Shown here: positions 33,226-42,792 of the stretch, in pieces
Numbering within the stretch: position 1 is the stretch's first letter
How the letters are laid out: every line of letters begins with the position of its first letter
Assembly: GCA_963973795.1 (NCBI GenBank)
Contig: CAXBAF010000023.1
Location: forward strand, 1 to 63,394
Origin: UBA1926 sp002337215
Lineage (GTDB): Bacteria > Planctomycetota > Phycisphaerae > Phycisphaerales > UBA1924
Direction of reading: 5' to 3'
Length of the DNA: 63,394 nucleotides
Translations under genes and position numbers: made by a program
The notes under the pieces: generated by a model
The model's database searches: none
What the model was told of the DNA's origin: nothing
Seen by the model: only the letters and a program-made list of their open reading frames with translations

Positions 33226-35549
33226 ACGGCCTTCTCAATCGTCTGTATGGCTTCGATGAGTTCGGGTTCGGGACCGATGGCGCGGCGTTCGGCTTCGCGT
33301 TTGCCCCACCCCTCTGGATCTGGCTCGCGGTAATCGCCGCCGCGGTTGCGCTCGCGGGGGCCGTGTACACGCGCGGCGCGATGCGGCCGATCGCGAGATG
33401 GTCGGCGGGGTTCTGCCGCGCCGCGTTGCTCGTCGCGCTCGCGTTCCTCGCGTTCGGGCCCCGGCTGGAGAAGCCGAGGACCCGCGTGAGCGAGGATCGC
33501 GTGCTGTACCTCGTCGATCGTTCCGAGTCGATGACGGTGACGGACGGTGCCGGGCCGACGCGCGACGATCAACTCCGCGGCCTGCTGTCCACCCACGACG
33601 AGACGCTGCGCGCTGTCGCGGTGAGCAAGGACACCCGCTGGTACGGTTTCGGCGACTCCGTCTCGCCGATGGGTTCAGAATCAGAAGAGGTCCCCACGAT
33701 CGCGGATCCCGCGGGGTCGGCAACGCGACTCGGACCGGCGCTCGACGCGCTGATCGCAGAGAACGCGGGCCAGCCGCTGTCGGCCATTGTGCTGTTCAGC
33801 GATGGGCGGGCGACCGAGCCCGTCTCGCGCGGGACGCGGGCGGCGCTGAGCCAGGCGGGGGTTCCGGTGATCGCCGTCCCGCTCGGCTCGCCCGATCGTG
33901 CGCCGGATATCGCGCTGGAAGGCGCCGAGGCGCCCGCGGTCGCGTACGTGAACGACACGGTCCCGGTTGTCGTCTCGCTGGGCATAGGGACATCGGGGGA
34001 CGAATCGGGAGAGGGCGCGGGCGAGAATCCGGGAGGCCTCGTCGAGGTTGTCGAGACGGCGACCGGACGTGTGCTCGAGAGCGCCCCGCTCTCGGCGGAG
34101 GACTTCGCGCGGGGCGAGGCGACACTGCCCGTCAAGCTCGATCGAGCCGGCGAAGCGAACTGGACGGTTCGCGTGGTGCCCGACGGCCCGGATCTCTCAT
34201 CTACCAACAACGAGACGTCGCTCTCGATCCGTTTCGTCGATGATCCGATCCGCGTGCTCTACGTCGACGGGTCGCCCCGCTGGGAACAGCGGTACCTCAA
34301 GACGATGCTGATCCGCGAGGAATCGATCGATGCGTCGTGCCTCCTCCTGGCGGCTGATCGCCGATTCCAGCAGGAAGGCAACACGGTTCTCGCAACGCTC
34401 CCGTCCGACGAGGACGGATGGGATGCGTTCGATCTGGTCATTCTCGGGGACCTCCGCCCCGAACTCATCGGCGAGCGGGCGGCCCGCGCCATCCGGACGC
34501 AGGTCGGCGAGCGGAGCACCGGGCTGCTCTGGCTCGCGGGCCCCTCGGCAAACCCACACGCATGGGGCGACTCCCCCGCGAGCGATCTCCTGCCGGTCCG
34601 GATCGGCTCGTCGGCGTCGGTGCTGCCCATCTGGGGCGAGCCCGTCGTCTTTTCGACAACGCCGGCCTCGGACCGGCTTGGCCTCTTCCGCGAGCTCACC
34701 GAAGCAGAAGGCGTGACACGCGCCGACGCGGGATGGTCGCGCCTGCGCTGGGCGTTGCAGATTTCCCCTGACCTCATCAAGCCGTCCGCCGAACTGTTCG
34801 CGGTCGCGGCTCCGGATGCGTCGGCGGGTGGTAGCCCGCTCGTGCTCGGGATGCGGTACGGCTCGGGACGGTCCGCGCTCGTCGCGACCGACGAGATCTG
34901 GCGCTGGCGCTACGGGCGCGGCGAATCAGCAACCGAACGATTCTGGCTCCCGCTCATCCGGCATCTCGCGCGGCCTCGTCTCGCCTCGCTCGGGTCGGGG
35001 GCGCGGCTCGATGTCTCGTCGGCGCTCGTCCCCGTCGGGCAACAGGTTGTCGTCGAGCTGACGGTGACCGACCGTGCGTCCGCCGAGGTGCTGCCGGACG
35101 AACTCCGGGCCGAGGCGAGCCCGCTCCCGCCCTCGCGCGATGAGCCGACCGCGATCACCCTCATCCGAGAGACTTCCGGGGCGGGCGTCGCGCGGTACCG
35201 CGGCGCGTTCACGCCCGTGCGGACCGGTCCGGTGACCGTCCGGCTCTCGGGCGATTCGCTGCTCCCCGAGGGGCTGACGCGTCGCATCGATGTCGTATCG
35301 CTCGACGACGAGCTCCGATCGCCGCAGACCGATCACGGGTTGCTCGCGTCGCTCGCGGCCGATACGGGCGGAAGAATGCTCGCCGCCGACGCGTTCGACA
35401 GGTTGCCGGCGGTTCTCCCGAACCGTCGGGTGATCGCGCCGCTCCCGCCCGAGACCCGGACGCTGTGGGACCACCCCGCCCCGCTCGCGTTGCTGCTCGT
35501 CGTCGCGTCGGCGGAGTGGATCATCAGGAGGAGGTCGAGGCTCGCATGA
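33222..35549 (+). CDS. VWA and GATase-like membrane protein
   Basis: A 775-residue membrane protein. Two transmembrane helices at about 29-49 and 63-80 precede a VWA domain whose MIDAS is intact (LYLVDRSESMTVTD, Asp99 to Ser103), and which continues with SAIVLFSDGRATEP. The middle part holds a glutamine-amidotransferase-type fold (VLYVDGSPRWEQRYLKTML, FDLVILGDLRPELI, GLLWLAGPSANPHAW). A last hydrophobic helix (LALLLVVASAEWIIRRRSRLA) ends the protein. This architecture is common next to DUF58/MoxR genes. It starts on ATGA overlapping the upstream stop and ends on ATGA with the next gene. Confidence 0.85.
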   Translation: MNGLLNRLYGFDEFGFGTDGAAFGFAFAPPLWIWLAVIAAAVALAGAVYTRGAMRPIARWSAGFCRAALLVALAFLAFGPRLEKPRTRVSEDRVLYLVDRSESMTVTDGAGPTRDDQLRGLLSTHDETLRAVAVSKDTRWYGFGDSVSPMGSESEEVPTIADPAGSATRLGPALDALIAENAGQPLSAIVLFSDGRATEPVSRGTRAALSQAGVPVIAVPLGSPDRAPDIALEGAEAPAVAYVNDTVPVVVSLGIGTSGDESGEGAGENPGGLVEVVETATGRVLESAPLSAEDFARGEATLPVKLDRAGEANWTVRVVPDGPDLSSTNNETSLSIRFVDDPIRVLYVDGSPRWEQRYLKTMLIREESIDASCLLLAADRRFQQEGNTVLATLPSDEDGWDAFDLVILGDLRPELIGERAARAIRTQVGERSTGLLWLAGPSANPHAWGDSPASDLLPVRIGSSASVLPIWGEPVVFSTTPASDRLGLFRELTEAEGVTRADAGWSRLRWALQISPDLIKPSAELFAVAAPDASAGGSPLVLGMRYGSGRSALVATDEIWRWRYGRGESATERFWLPLIRHLARPRLASLGSGARLDVSSALVPVGQQVVVELTVTDRASAEVLPDELRAEASPLPPSRDEPTAITLIRETSGAGVARYRGAFTPVRTGPVTVRLSGDSLLPEGLTRRIDVVSLDDELRSPQTDHGLLASLAADTGGRMLAADAFDRLPAVLPNRRVIAPLPPETRTLWDHPAPLALLLVVASAEWIIRRRSRLA

Positions 35550-38500
35550 CCACCCGATCGCCACACCCGATCTCGCCCGCCGACCGTGCGGTGGGAACCG
35601 AGGACCCACTCAAGCGTGTTCGCCGGCGTCTCCGCGTCGTCCGACGGGTCGGCCGCACGCTGCTGGCGGTCAACGCTGCGTCGCGGTTCTTCGCGATAGG
35701 TCTTCTCTGCACCGCGGCGCTGGTGCTGCTCGACTACGTGCTGCGCTTCCCGATGCCCGCGCGGTGCGTCCTGCTCGCAGGCTTGCTCGTCGCGGGCATC
35801 GTCGGGTACGCGCGGCTGCTGCGCCCGATCGCTCGGTACCGACCGCCTCTGACCGACATCGCGGCGCGTGTCGAGCGGTGGCTCGCCGAGCGCGGGGACG
35901 CCGCCCGTTCGACACTCTCGGCCGGCGTGGGGCTCCGCGTGACGGCGCGCGACGACGCGCTCACCCGTGCGCTCGCACGATTGGCATCGATCGAGATCGC
36001 CGGGCTCTTCCCACGCGTGCCATGGGGCATGATGCGATGGCGCCCTGCGACCTTGGCAACGCTTTCGCTCATCGGGCTCGCGATCGGCGCCGCGGCGATC
36101 ATCAACGCGGCACCCTCGCTCTCCACGATCGGTCTCACCCGGCTCTACATGCCGTGGAGCGACGCCGAATGGCCTCGCCTCACGACGATCGCGGACGCGA
36201 CGCCCGACGCGGTTCACCCGTCGGACGCGCCCCTCCCGCTCCGCGCGACCCTGCTGAAATCGAACCGACCCGAGGGCGAATCACGCGTCACCGCGACGTA
36301 CCGCATCGTCGGTCCGCGAGTGCAGGACGGATCGGTAGTCGAATCGATTCTCGTTCCCCAACCTTCCGCGTCAGCGTCCGCTGACGGACGGGTGTCTACA
36401 AACGAGCTGTATGAACGCCTGATCGACCCGGCACGCTGGCGGATGAAGGACGGCACACCGACGCCAAACCCACTCGAAGGATCGACCGGCGAGCGGTTCG
36501 TGGAATACACGATCCGGTCCGAGGACGACACGACCGCGACGCGGCGGATCCGCATCGTTGATCCCCCGGTGCTCGTCGGTGCCGCCGTCAAGATCAACCT
36601 GCCGGCGTACGCCCGCGATGCGGTCGGACCGGATGGTGAGTCGGGCGACGATGCGCGCGCGAACTGGGTCAGCGGCGAGCGGGCCGTCGGGACCGCCGAC
36701 GCTGTGGTTGGACCCGTGCTCTCGGGTTCGGATGTGACGCTGCGGCTGACCTACTCCAAACCGGTCTCGCCCGAACCAGCCGCGATGCCCGAGGAGACCA
36801 ACGTCCTTGTGGATGGCAGAACGGTTGAGTTGAAGATCGCGCCCCGTGCGACCGAAGGGCTGGAACTGATCGCTCGCGGCGGCGACGGCTTCGCGACGCG
36901 CGAGCCGTTCCGTGCGCGTCTCTCGGTTGTCGCCGACCGCCCCCCCACCGCCACGATCATGGAGCCCGGGGGGGCGCGGGCCGTGCTCCCGAGCGCAGTC
37001 GTCGCGGTGAACGCCCGCGGGGAAGACGATCTCGCGCTGCGTTCCTTCCATGTCGAGTACCGCCTCGCTCAGCCGGACGCCGAGTCGCTGTCCGCGGAAC
37101 CGAAGCCTTCCGGCGATCCGGTCACACTGATCGGCTGGGACCCATCGGGCCTGCCCGCACATTCACGCCGGAACGCGGTGCTCAGCGCCGATCTTTCGAT
37201 CGAGACAACGGGCGCACGACCCGGGGACGAGATCTGGCTCACCGCGCTCGCCGCCGACACGTTCGAGCTCGACGACGCGATGCATGAGCCCGTGCGATCG
37301 ACGCCGCGCCGTCTCCGCGTGATCGAAGAGAGCCGGTTCATCGAGTTGATCCAAGACGAGCTCGAAGGGATCCGCCGCACCGCGATCACGCTCGACGAAC
37401 GCCAGGGTGAAATCATGCGCGACGGCGCGGTCCTCAAGGACGACCCCGAATCGACAGAGGCGACCGCCGACAGCCTCGCCCGCCGGCAGGCCGAGGTCGC
37501 GCGCCGTCTTCGCATCCAGTCAGACGCGCTCCGCGGAATAAGAGAACGGATCGACGAGAACCGTCTCGACGACGAAACGGCGCGTGCTCTTGTGCAGACC
37601 TCCGAACGGCTCGCCGAGTCCGCCGCGGAGCAGGCGGACCGCGCGGCGGGACAAGCCGCCGAGCAGGCGAGCGGGGAGCCGCAGAGCGATCCGTCCGAGT
37701 CGCAGCAGCGCGTCCGCGACGAGTTGGCGGACCTGATCGACCGCCTCGATCGGGGTCAGGACGACTGGGTCGTTCGCCGCGCGATCGAACGCCTCGCCGA
37801 GACGCAGCGGGCCCTCCGCGACGAGACCGCCCGGGCGGGCGACCAGACCGTGGGGCGGGATCTCGACGAACTCACGCCCGACGAGCGGACGGCGCTCGAG
37901 CGGATCGCCGACCGGCAGCGCGAGCTTGCCGAGCAGGCGCAGCAGGCGATCGACGACCTCGCCGAGCGGGCCGACGAGCTCCGCGAGTCCGACCCGACAC
38001 AGGCCGCGGCGTTGGACCAGGCCGCCCGCGAAGCCCGGCGCAGCGAACTGGCCGAGGCGATCAGCCAGGCCGCCGAGCAGGTTTCGCGCAACCAGACGGG
38101 TGCCGCGACGGATCTGCAGGAGCAGTCGATCGAGGACCTCGAATCGATCCTCGAAGGGCTCGAGAACGCGCAGCGGCTCCGCGACCAGGCCCTTCGCCGC
38201 GAGCTCGCGAGCCTGATCCAATCCATCGAGTCGCTGATCCGCCAGCAGCGCGGCGTCGTTGAGTCGATCGAAGCCGACCCCGGCGCCGCGTCACCCCGAG
38301 CCGAGCGTGTGCGCACCAACACGCTCGCCGCCGCCGCGAGCGCCGGCGGTTTCGACGAGGTCGGCCCGGTGCTCGAGCTTCTCGATCGGGCCGCGACGGC
38401 GCAGCTGGGCTCGGTGCGTGCGCTGCGCGCCCGGCCCGTTGAAATCGAGTCCGCCAGGGGCAAAGCGGCGGAGGCACTCGCGAGGCTCGAAGAAGCCCTC

Positions 38501-39280
38501 GCCGAAGCGAAACGGCAGGACGACAACGCCGCCCAGCGTGAGCAAGAGCGCCAACGCCGCGAACTCGTCGATGCGTATCGCTCCGCCCTGGAATCGCAGT
38601 CCACGATCCGCGATCGCACCTCAACGATCGATCCGGATCGCCTCACCCGGCGCGACCGGGCAGAACTCCGAACGATCGGCCGGGAACAAGAATCGCTGCG
38701 CGTCGAGATCGCAGCGATCCCGGAATCCCACGAGCTCCCGCCAGGTGGCATCACCGACCTGTACCACGAGCGGATCGACGGCGCGATCGGTGAAGCCGTG
38801 CGCAGGCTTGGTCGAGGGCAGACCGATGACAGCGTGGTCGGATCACAGGACCGCGCGGTCGCGATGCTGCGCGCGATCGTGGACGTGCTCTCGCCTGCCC
38901 AGGATGAGCAGGACCCCTTCGACGACCAGCAGGCCGGCGGGGGTGGCGGCGGCAACGGAGGCGGCGGACAGGAACAGCCCGCGATCGGCCAGCTCGAAGA
39001 GCTCCGCCTGCTTCGGTCGCTTCAGGAGCTCGTCCTTGATGAGACCCGGCTCGCGAGCGGCAACAACGGCGCACCGAGCCCGGATCTTGCGGCGATGCAG
39101 GCCCGAATCGCGGAACAGGCGAGACGGATCATCGAATCGATGCAGGGAGGCGGTGCGAACCCGCCGACGCCGGACCCCGATGAGACCGAGAAGACCGATC
39201 CGACCGATACAGAACCTGACGAAGGCCCTGAACCCGGCGACGCTGCGGACGGTACGCCCACAGAGGACAGCGACGGATGA
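35546..39280 (+). CDS. Giant DUF4175-like membrane protein with coiled coil
   Basis: A 1244-residue protein. After a basic segment RVRRRLRVVRRVGR, transmembrane helices lie at about 38-58, 65-82 and near 175-195. A beta-rich periplasmic region (200-600) follows. Residues about 620-1120 are strongly helical, Gln/Arg/Glu-rich coiled coil (e.g. RADELRESDPTQAAALDQAAREA). The C-terminus has a poly-Gly stretch (GGGGGNGGGG) and an acidic Pro/Thr/Asp tail. The layout recalls DUF4175 proteins of similar loci. Both ends overlap neighbours by 4 bp, arguing for strict co-expression. Function unknown. Confidence 0.75.
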   Translation: MTTRSPHPISPADRAVGTEDPLKRVRRRLRVVRRVGRTLLAVNAASRFFAIGLLCTAALVLLDYVLRFPMPARCVLLAGLLVAGIVGYARLLRPIARYRPPLTDIAARVERWLAERGDAARSTLSAGVGLRVTARDDALTRALARLASIEIAGLFPRVPWGMMRWRPATLATLSLIGLAIGAAAIINAAPSLSTIGLTRLYMPWSDAEWPRLTTIADATPDAVHPSDAPLPLRATLLKSNRPEGESRVTATYRIVGPRVQDGSVVESILVPQPSASASADGRVSTNELYERLIDPARWRMKDGTPTPNPLEGSTGERFVEYTIRSEDDTTATRRIRIVDPPVLVGAAVKINLPAYARDAVGPDGESGDDARANWVSGERAVGTADAVVGPVLSGSDVTLRLTYSKPVSPEPAAMPEETNVLVDGRTVELKIAPRATEGLELIARGGDGFATREPFRARLSVVADRPPTATIMEPGGARAVLPSAVVAVNARGEDDLALRSFHVEYRLAQPDAESLSAEPKPSGDPVTLIGWDPSGLPAHSRRNAVLSADLSIETTGARPGDEIWLTALAADTFELDDAMHEPVRSTPRRLRVIEESRFIELIQDELEGIRRTAITLDERQGEIMRDGAVLKDDPESTEATADSLARRQAEVARRLRIQSDALRGIRERIDENRLDDETARALVQTSERLAESAAEQADRAAGQAAEQASGEPQSDPSESQQRVRDELADLIDRLDRGQDDWVVRRAIERLAETQRALRDETARAGDQTVGRDLDELTPDERTALERIADRQRELAEQAQQAIDDLAERADELRESDPTQAAALDQAAREARRSELAEAISQAAEQVSRNQTGAATDLQEQSIEDLESILEGLENAQRLRDQALRRELASLIQSIESLIRQQRGVVESIEADPGAASPRAERVRTNTLAAAASAGGFDEVGPVLELLDRAATAQLGSVRALRARPVEIESARGKAAEALARLEEALAEAKRQDDNAAQREQERQRRELVDAYRSALESQSTIRDRTSTIDPDRLTRRDRAELRTIGREQESLRVEIAAIPESHELPPGGITDLYHERIDGAIGEAVRRLGRGQTDDSVVGSQDRAVAMLRAIVDVLSPAQDEQDPFDDQQAGGGGGGNGGGGQEQPAIGQLEELRLLRSLQELVLDETRLASGNNGAPSPDLAAMQARIAEQARRIIESMQGGGANPPTPDPDETEKTDPTDTEPDEGPEPGDAADGTPTEDSDG

Positions 39281-40065
39281 GCACATCGGACCACATCCGG
39301 AGACTCCGGCTCAGCGCCGCAGCGACCGTGGTTCTCTGCGCCGCTTTTGGGCTCGCGGATGAACCTGCCAGCCCTTCCGAACCCACGAAACCGGCCGAAC
39401 CCACGAAACCGGTCGAATACGCGGGCCCGGCGACTCCCTCGGACAGCCCGTCGGAGACGCCATCCGCGGAATCCGACCCGCTCCCCAGCCTCGACGAATT
39501 GCTCGGCCTCGAAGAACCGGAAAGCGAAGGCCCCGCCGCCGCACCGGCCGACGACCAGCAGCAGAAAGAACTCGACCGAAAGCTCACCGCCCAGGACGCT
39601 GCGGACGCGCTCAACCAGGCGCTCACGCTCATGGACGACACCGCCGCCCGCCTCGGGCAGCGCGGCGGCACCGGGCTGGAAACCCAGCGACTCCAGGAAG
39701 ACATCCTCCGCAAGCTCGACACCGTGATCGAGGCCGCCGAACAGAACCAGGGCCAGGGCTCCGGATCTTCCGCCGGTTCGCAGTCGCGGCAGAGCAAGCC
39801 CAGCACAGACCCGGGGCAGCAGCAATCCGGCGGCGCCCAGTCCGCCCCGAGCCGGGGCGAGGGCGACGCCGCCTCGATGCCGTCCGAGGGCGGTGATGCG
39901 CAGCTCGGGCCGCAACGGCTCCTCGACGCATCGGCGTGGGGTGCGCTCCCCGATCGGCTCCGCGACTCCGTGCGTGAGGGGCTCAGTGACAAGTTCAGCG
40001 CTGCCTATCGCTCGCTGACCGAGGCGTACTACCGAAGGCTCGCCGAGGAGGCGGAAGGCGAATGA
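39277..40065 (+). CDS. Exported low-complexity protein of the VWA operon
   Basis: A 262-residue protein with an N-terminal signal (LRLSAAATVVLCAAFGLADE, about 10-29). The mature part has EPTKP repeats, a helix-forming segment QQKELDRKLTAQDAADALNQALTLMDDTAARLG, a Gly/Ser/Gln-rich linker and a conserved-looking end, LPDRLRDSVREGLSDKFSAAYRSLTEAYYRRLAEEAE. That last segment resembles the final residues of other proteins found beside DUF4175-type genes. It overlaps both neighbours by 4 bp and may dock on the coiled coil of the preceding gene's product; that is inference. Confidence 0.68.
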   Translation: MSTSDHIRRLRLSAAATVVLCAAFGLADEPASPSEPTKPAEPTKPVEYAGPATPSDSPSETPSAESDPLPSLDELLGLEEPESEGPAAAPADDQQQKELDRKLTAQDAADALNQALTLMDDTAARLGQRGGTGLETQRLQEDILRKLDTVIEAAEQNQGQGSGSSAGSQSRQSKPSTDPGQQQSGGAQSAPSRGEGDAASMPSEGGDAQLGPQRLLDASAWGALPDRLRDSVREGLSDKFSAAYRSLTEAYYRRLAEEAEGE

Positions 40066-41159
40066 TGACGCTTGATCGACAGCACCGTTCGCCTCGCCAC
40101 AAGGGTCTTCGACGCTTGGCATACGCGTGCGGATCCATCGCCGTCGCGGCGATCCTGCTGTGCCCGACTTCGGCGCGCGCGCAGAGCACCGACCCCAAAC
40201 CCGTCTCGGATCTCACCCCCGCGCTCGACGCGGCCGTCGCGCGAGGGCTCGCCCATCTCGCGCAATCGCAGGACACGGACGGCTCCTTCGACGGCGGACG
40301 TTTCGGAAAGAACGTTGCGATCACCGCCCTCGGCTGCCTCGCGTTCATGGCCGACGGCAATCTCCCGGGCCGGGGTGCCTACGGCGACAACGTCGAGCGA
40401 GGGCTCGACTTCATCCTCGAGAACTGCACCGAGAGCGGGCTCATCGCCGCGGAGGGCGCGCACGGCCCGATGTACGGGCACGGCTTCGCGACCCTCTTCC
40501 TTGGCGAGGTCTACGGCATGACCCGAGGGTCGAGCGATTCCGCCCGGTCGGCCCGCGTGCACGAGGCGCTCGTCCGGGCCGTTCGCCTCATCGAACGCAC
40601 GCAGAACGACGAGGGCGGCTGGCGCTACAACCCCGTTCCCTACGACGCGGATGTCAGCGTCACGATCTGCCAGGTCATGGCGCTGCGATCCGCGCGGGAC
40701 GCGGGCATCGAAGTCGACAAGGCCGTGATCGACCGCGCCGTCGAATACTCGCGCCGATGCCAGAACCCAGACGGCGGATTCCGATACCAGGCCGACGGCG
40801 GATCAAGCGCTTGGCCCCGCTCCGCCGCGGGAGTCGCGATCCTCTACTACTCGGGCATCTACGAGGACACCACGATCCAGTCGGGGCTCAACTATCTCGA
40901 CAGAACGGCGAGCCCCGAAGCAACCCGCGGCTCGCGTGCGCACTACGCCTACGGGCAGTACTACACCGCCCAGGCGATGTTCCTCGCGGGAGGCGAGCAC
41001 TGGACCGGCTGGTGGCCCGCGACGCGGGACGAGATCCTGTCAGAGCAGCTCGATAACGGATCCTGGGACGACCGGACGGCGGGTTCCAACTATGGGACGT
41101 CGATGATGCTCATTGTTCTGCAAATCCCGAAGCGTTACCTGCCGATCTACCAGAAGTGA
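40062..41159 (+). CDS. Terpene-cyclase-toroid (prenyltransferase/squalene-oxidase repeat) protein
   Basis: A 365-residue exported protein: a signal at about 14-41 (LRRLAYACGSIAVAAILLCPTSARA) and repeats of the alpha/alpha toroid. Repeat hallmarks are GLAHLAQSQDTDGSFDG, IERTQNDEGGWRYNP and RRCQNPDGGFRYQ, each a QxxDGxW/F-type turn. There is no DxDD cyclase motif, so no terpene cyclisation is implied. Related proteins are frequent next to VWA genes in planctomycetes. Start ATG at 40062 overlaps the previous stop; its stop overlaps the next GTG start by 4 bp. Confidence 0.82.
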   Translation: MMTLDRQHRSPRHKGLRRLAYACGSIAVAAILLCPTSARAQSTDPKPVSDLTPALDAAVARGLAHLAQSQDTDGSFDGGRFGKNVAITALGCLAFMADGNLPGRGAYGDNVERGLDFILENCTESGLIAAEGAHGPMYGHGFATLFLGEVYGMTRGSSDSARSARVHEALVRAVRLIERTQNDEGGWRYNPVPYDADVSVTICQVMALRSARDAGIEVDKAVIDRAVEYSRRCQNPDGGFRYQADGGSSAWPRSAAGVAILYYSGIYEDTTIQSGLNYLDRTASPEATRGSRAHYAYGQYYTAQAMFLAGGEHWTGWWPATRDEILSEQLDNGSWDDRTAGSNYGTSMMLIVLQIPKRYLPIYQK

Positions 41160-42517
41160 AGACCCCTCCCCCACCATCTCGAATTCCGCGGCTTGTCGCG
41201 CTGCTCACCTCGTCGGTCGTTGGCCTCACCGTCGGCGTGCTTGCGGCATCCGCAGCCGATGCCCCCAGCGTCGATGATCTGTCCACGCACGAACTGATCG
41301 ATACCACGCTCGGATCGCGGACCATCCGCCTGCTGGGCTGGAACACCGAGTCGATCACGATCATCGACGAGTCGGGGATCCGCCGGGACGCGCCGGTCGC
41401 GGATGTGCTCGCCGTGCTGCGGACCGAGCCGACCGAGCCGAGATGGCGACGCCCCAGCCCCGATGATCTCGCCGCCGGAACGGCGGTCGTCGTCGAGCTC
41501 ACCGACGGTCAACGGTTCATCGGCTCGCTCGGGCCGTGGGATTCCGAGGAGATCGCCGACCGAGCCCGCGACGCGGTCTCCTATGCCGGGGTCGCCGACG
41601 CGATCGCGGTGCTCTCCCCGCTCCAGCTCACCAACGACGCGACGGATCCGACGCCACGCGGGACTCGGCTCGACGCCGTGCCGCTCGAATCGATCGGGCG
41701 TGTGCTGTTCGACCCCTGGGCGACGGGGCACATCGCCCAGCAATCGGTCGACTCTCGCGACGAACCAAGCGCCGAAGCGGCCATCGACGACGAACTCGTC
41801 TTCGTGAACGGCGATCGGCTCAGCGGGTTCCTCGTCTCGATCGCAAACGTCGTGCGGTTCGACGCCGGAGACGGAGAACGCGAGTTCCCGATCGATCGGC
41901 TCACCGAACTCCGGCTCGCGAATCCTCAGAGCCGGACAGCCGGGCCGAGGCTCTGGCTCACGAGCGGCGAGATCCGCGACGGGGTGCTGCCACCGGGTCT
42001 GCGGCCCACGGAGGCCGCCGCGAGCAGCGACGCGATCCGTGCAGGCTGGTTCGACAGCCGTGAGCGGATCCCGCTGGCGGATCTCGAACTGCGAGCGTCT
42101 GAACCGGGCCCGGGCCGCCGATGGGCTGGTCCGCCGAAGGCCGGCTCGGCCTGGTCGTCACCGCTCAACGTCCCCGATCTCCAACTCGACGGCCCGATGG
42201 TCGCCGAATGGCGTCTCCCGCCCGACGCGTCCGCCTTCTCGACGGTCGCCGTGCTGGGCGGCACACTCGACAATCCCGCCGCCGCGCCGGGATCATGGGC
42301 GGACGCGGTCCTCCGCGTTTCGGTCAGCGGCGTGGACCAGACGATCGTCCTCGCCGAGATCCACCTTGGATCCGATCAGGCCCGGGCCGTCATCGGCTGC
42401 GAGATCCCGGGTGTAGGCCAACCCGATCGGGTCCTCATCATCGAGGTCCTCAAAGGCGCGTACGGCCCGATCCAGGACGGCGTGCTCCTCCATCGACCGT
42501 TCCTGCTCGGACGCTAG
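41156..42517 (+). CDS. Exported protein, last gene of the VWA operon
   Basis: A 453-residue protein with a GTG start overlapping the upstream TGA (GTGA). A signal peptide spans about 9-34 (LVALLTSSVVGLTVGVLAASAADA). The N-terminal half is rich in short strands ending with LDAVPLESIGRVLFDP and EFPIDRLTELRL; the C-terminal 150 residues form a beta-sandwich-like part (MVAEWRLPPDASAFSTVAVLGGTLD, then VLRVSVSGVDQTI) reminiscent of NPCBM-type carbohydrate-binding domains, though no ligand residues were confirmed. No transmembrane helix follows the signal. After it 275 bp without a recognisable gene separate it from the efflux pair. Confidence 0.6.
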   Translation: MKTPPPPSRIPRLVALLTSSVVGLTVGVLAASAADAPSVDDLSTHELIDTTLGSRTIRLLGWNTESITIIDESGIRRDAPVADVLAVLRTEPTEPRWRRPSPDDLAAGTAVVVELTDGQRFIGSLGPWDSEEIADRARDAVSYAGVADAIAVLSPLQLTNDATDPTPRGTRLDAVPLESIGRVLFDPWATGHIAQQSVDSRDEPSAEAAIDDELVFVNGDRLSGFLVSIANVVRFDAGDGEREFPIDRLTELRLANPQSRTAGPRLWLTSGEIRDGVLPPGLRPTEAAASSDAIRAGWFDSRERIPLADLELRASEPGPGRRWAGPPKAGSAWSSPLNVPDLQLDGPMVAEWRLPPDASAFSTVAVLGGTLDNPAAAPGSWADAVLRVSVSGVDQTIVLAEIHLGSDQARAVIGCEIPGVGQPDRVLIIEVLKGAYGPIQDGVLLHRPFLLGR

Positions 42518-42792
42518 AAACGCACGCCATTCACGGCACTCGTGGATCGGTCTCCGGCTGGCCACCGGCCCGTGTCCGAGCCGAGGGTGTGTGCGCTACC
42601 ATCCGCCAGCGGGCACCCCCGGAGCAGCGATGCCCGGACCAGGAAAACCCTCCTACCGGGCGTGATCAGGACGATCGCATCCAACGGCCGCCCCAAGAGC
42701 GAAGAACGACGGCGAGCGGACATGTTCGCCGGACCAAACGGGCCCGCACCGCGTGCGCACAGCCGCGAACCCGGCCCAAAGGGAGTCTGACC

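Noticed and set aside
40062..41159. Squalene-hopene cyclase
   Set aside because: The toroid repeats are present but the DxDD catalytic motif is not and the protein is about half the usual length and exported.
42542..42790. An 82-codon frame in the gap before the efflux genes
   Set aside because: It has no recognisable domain, is Arg/Pro/Ser-rich like shadow frames, and lacks a convincing start.
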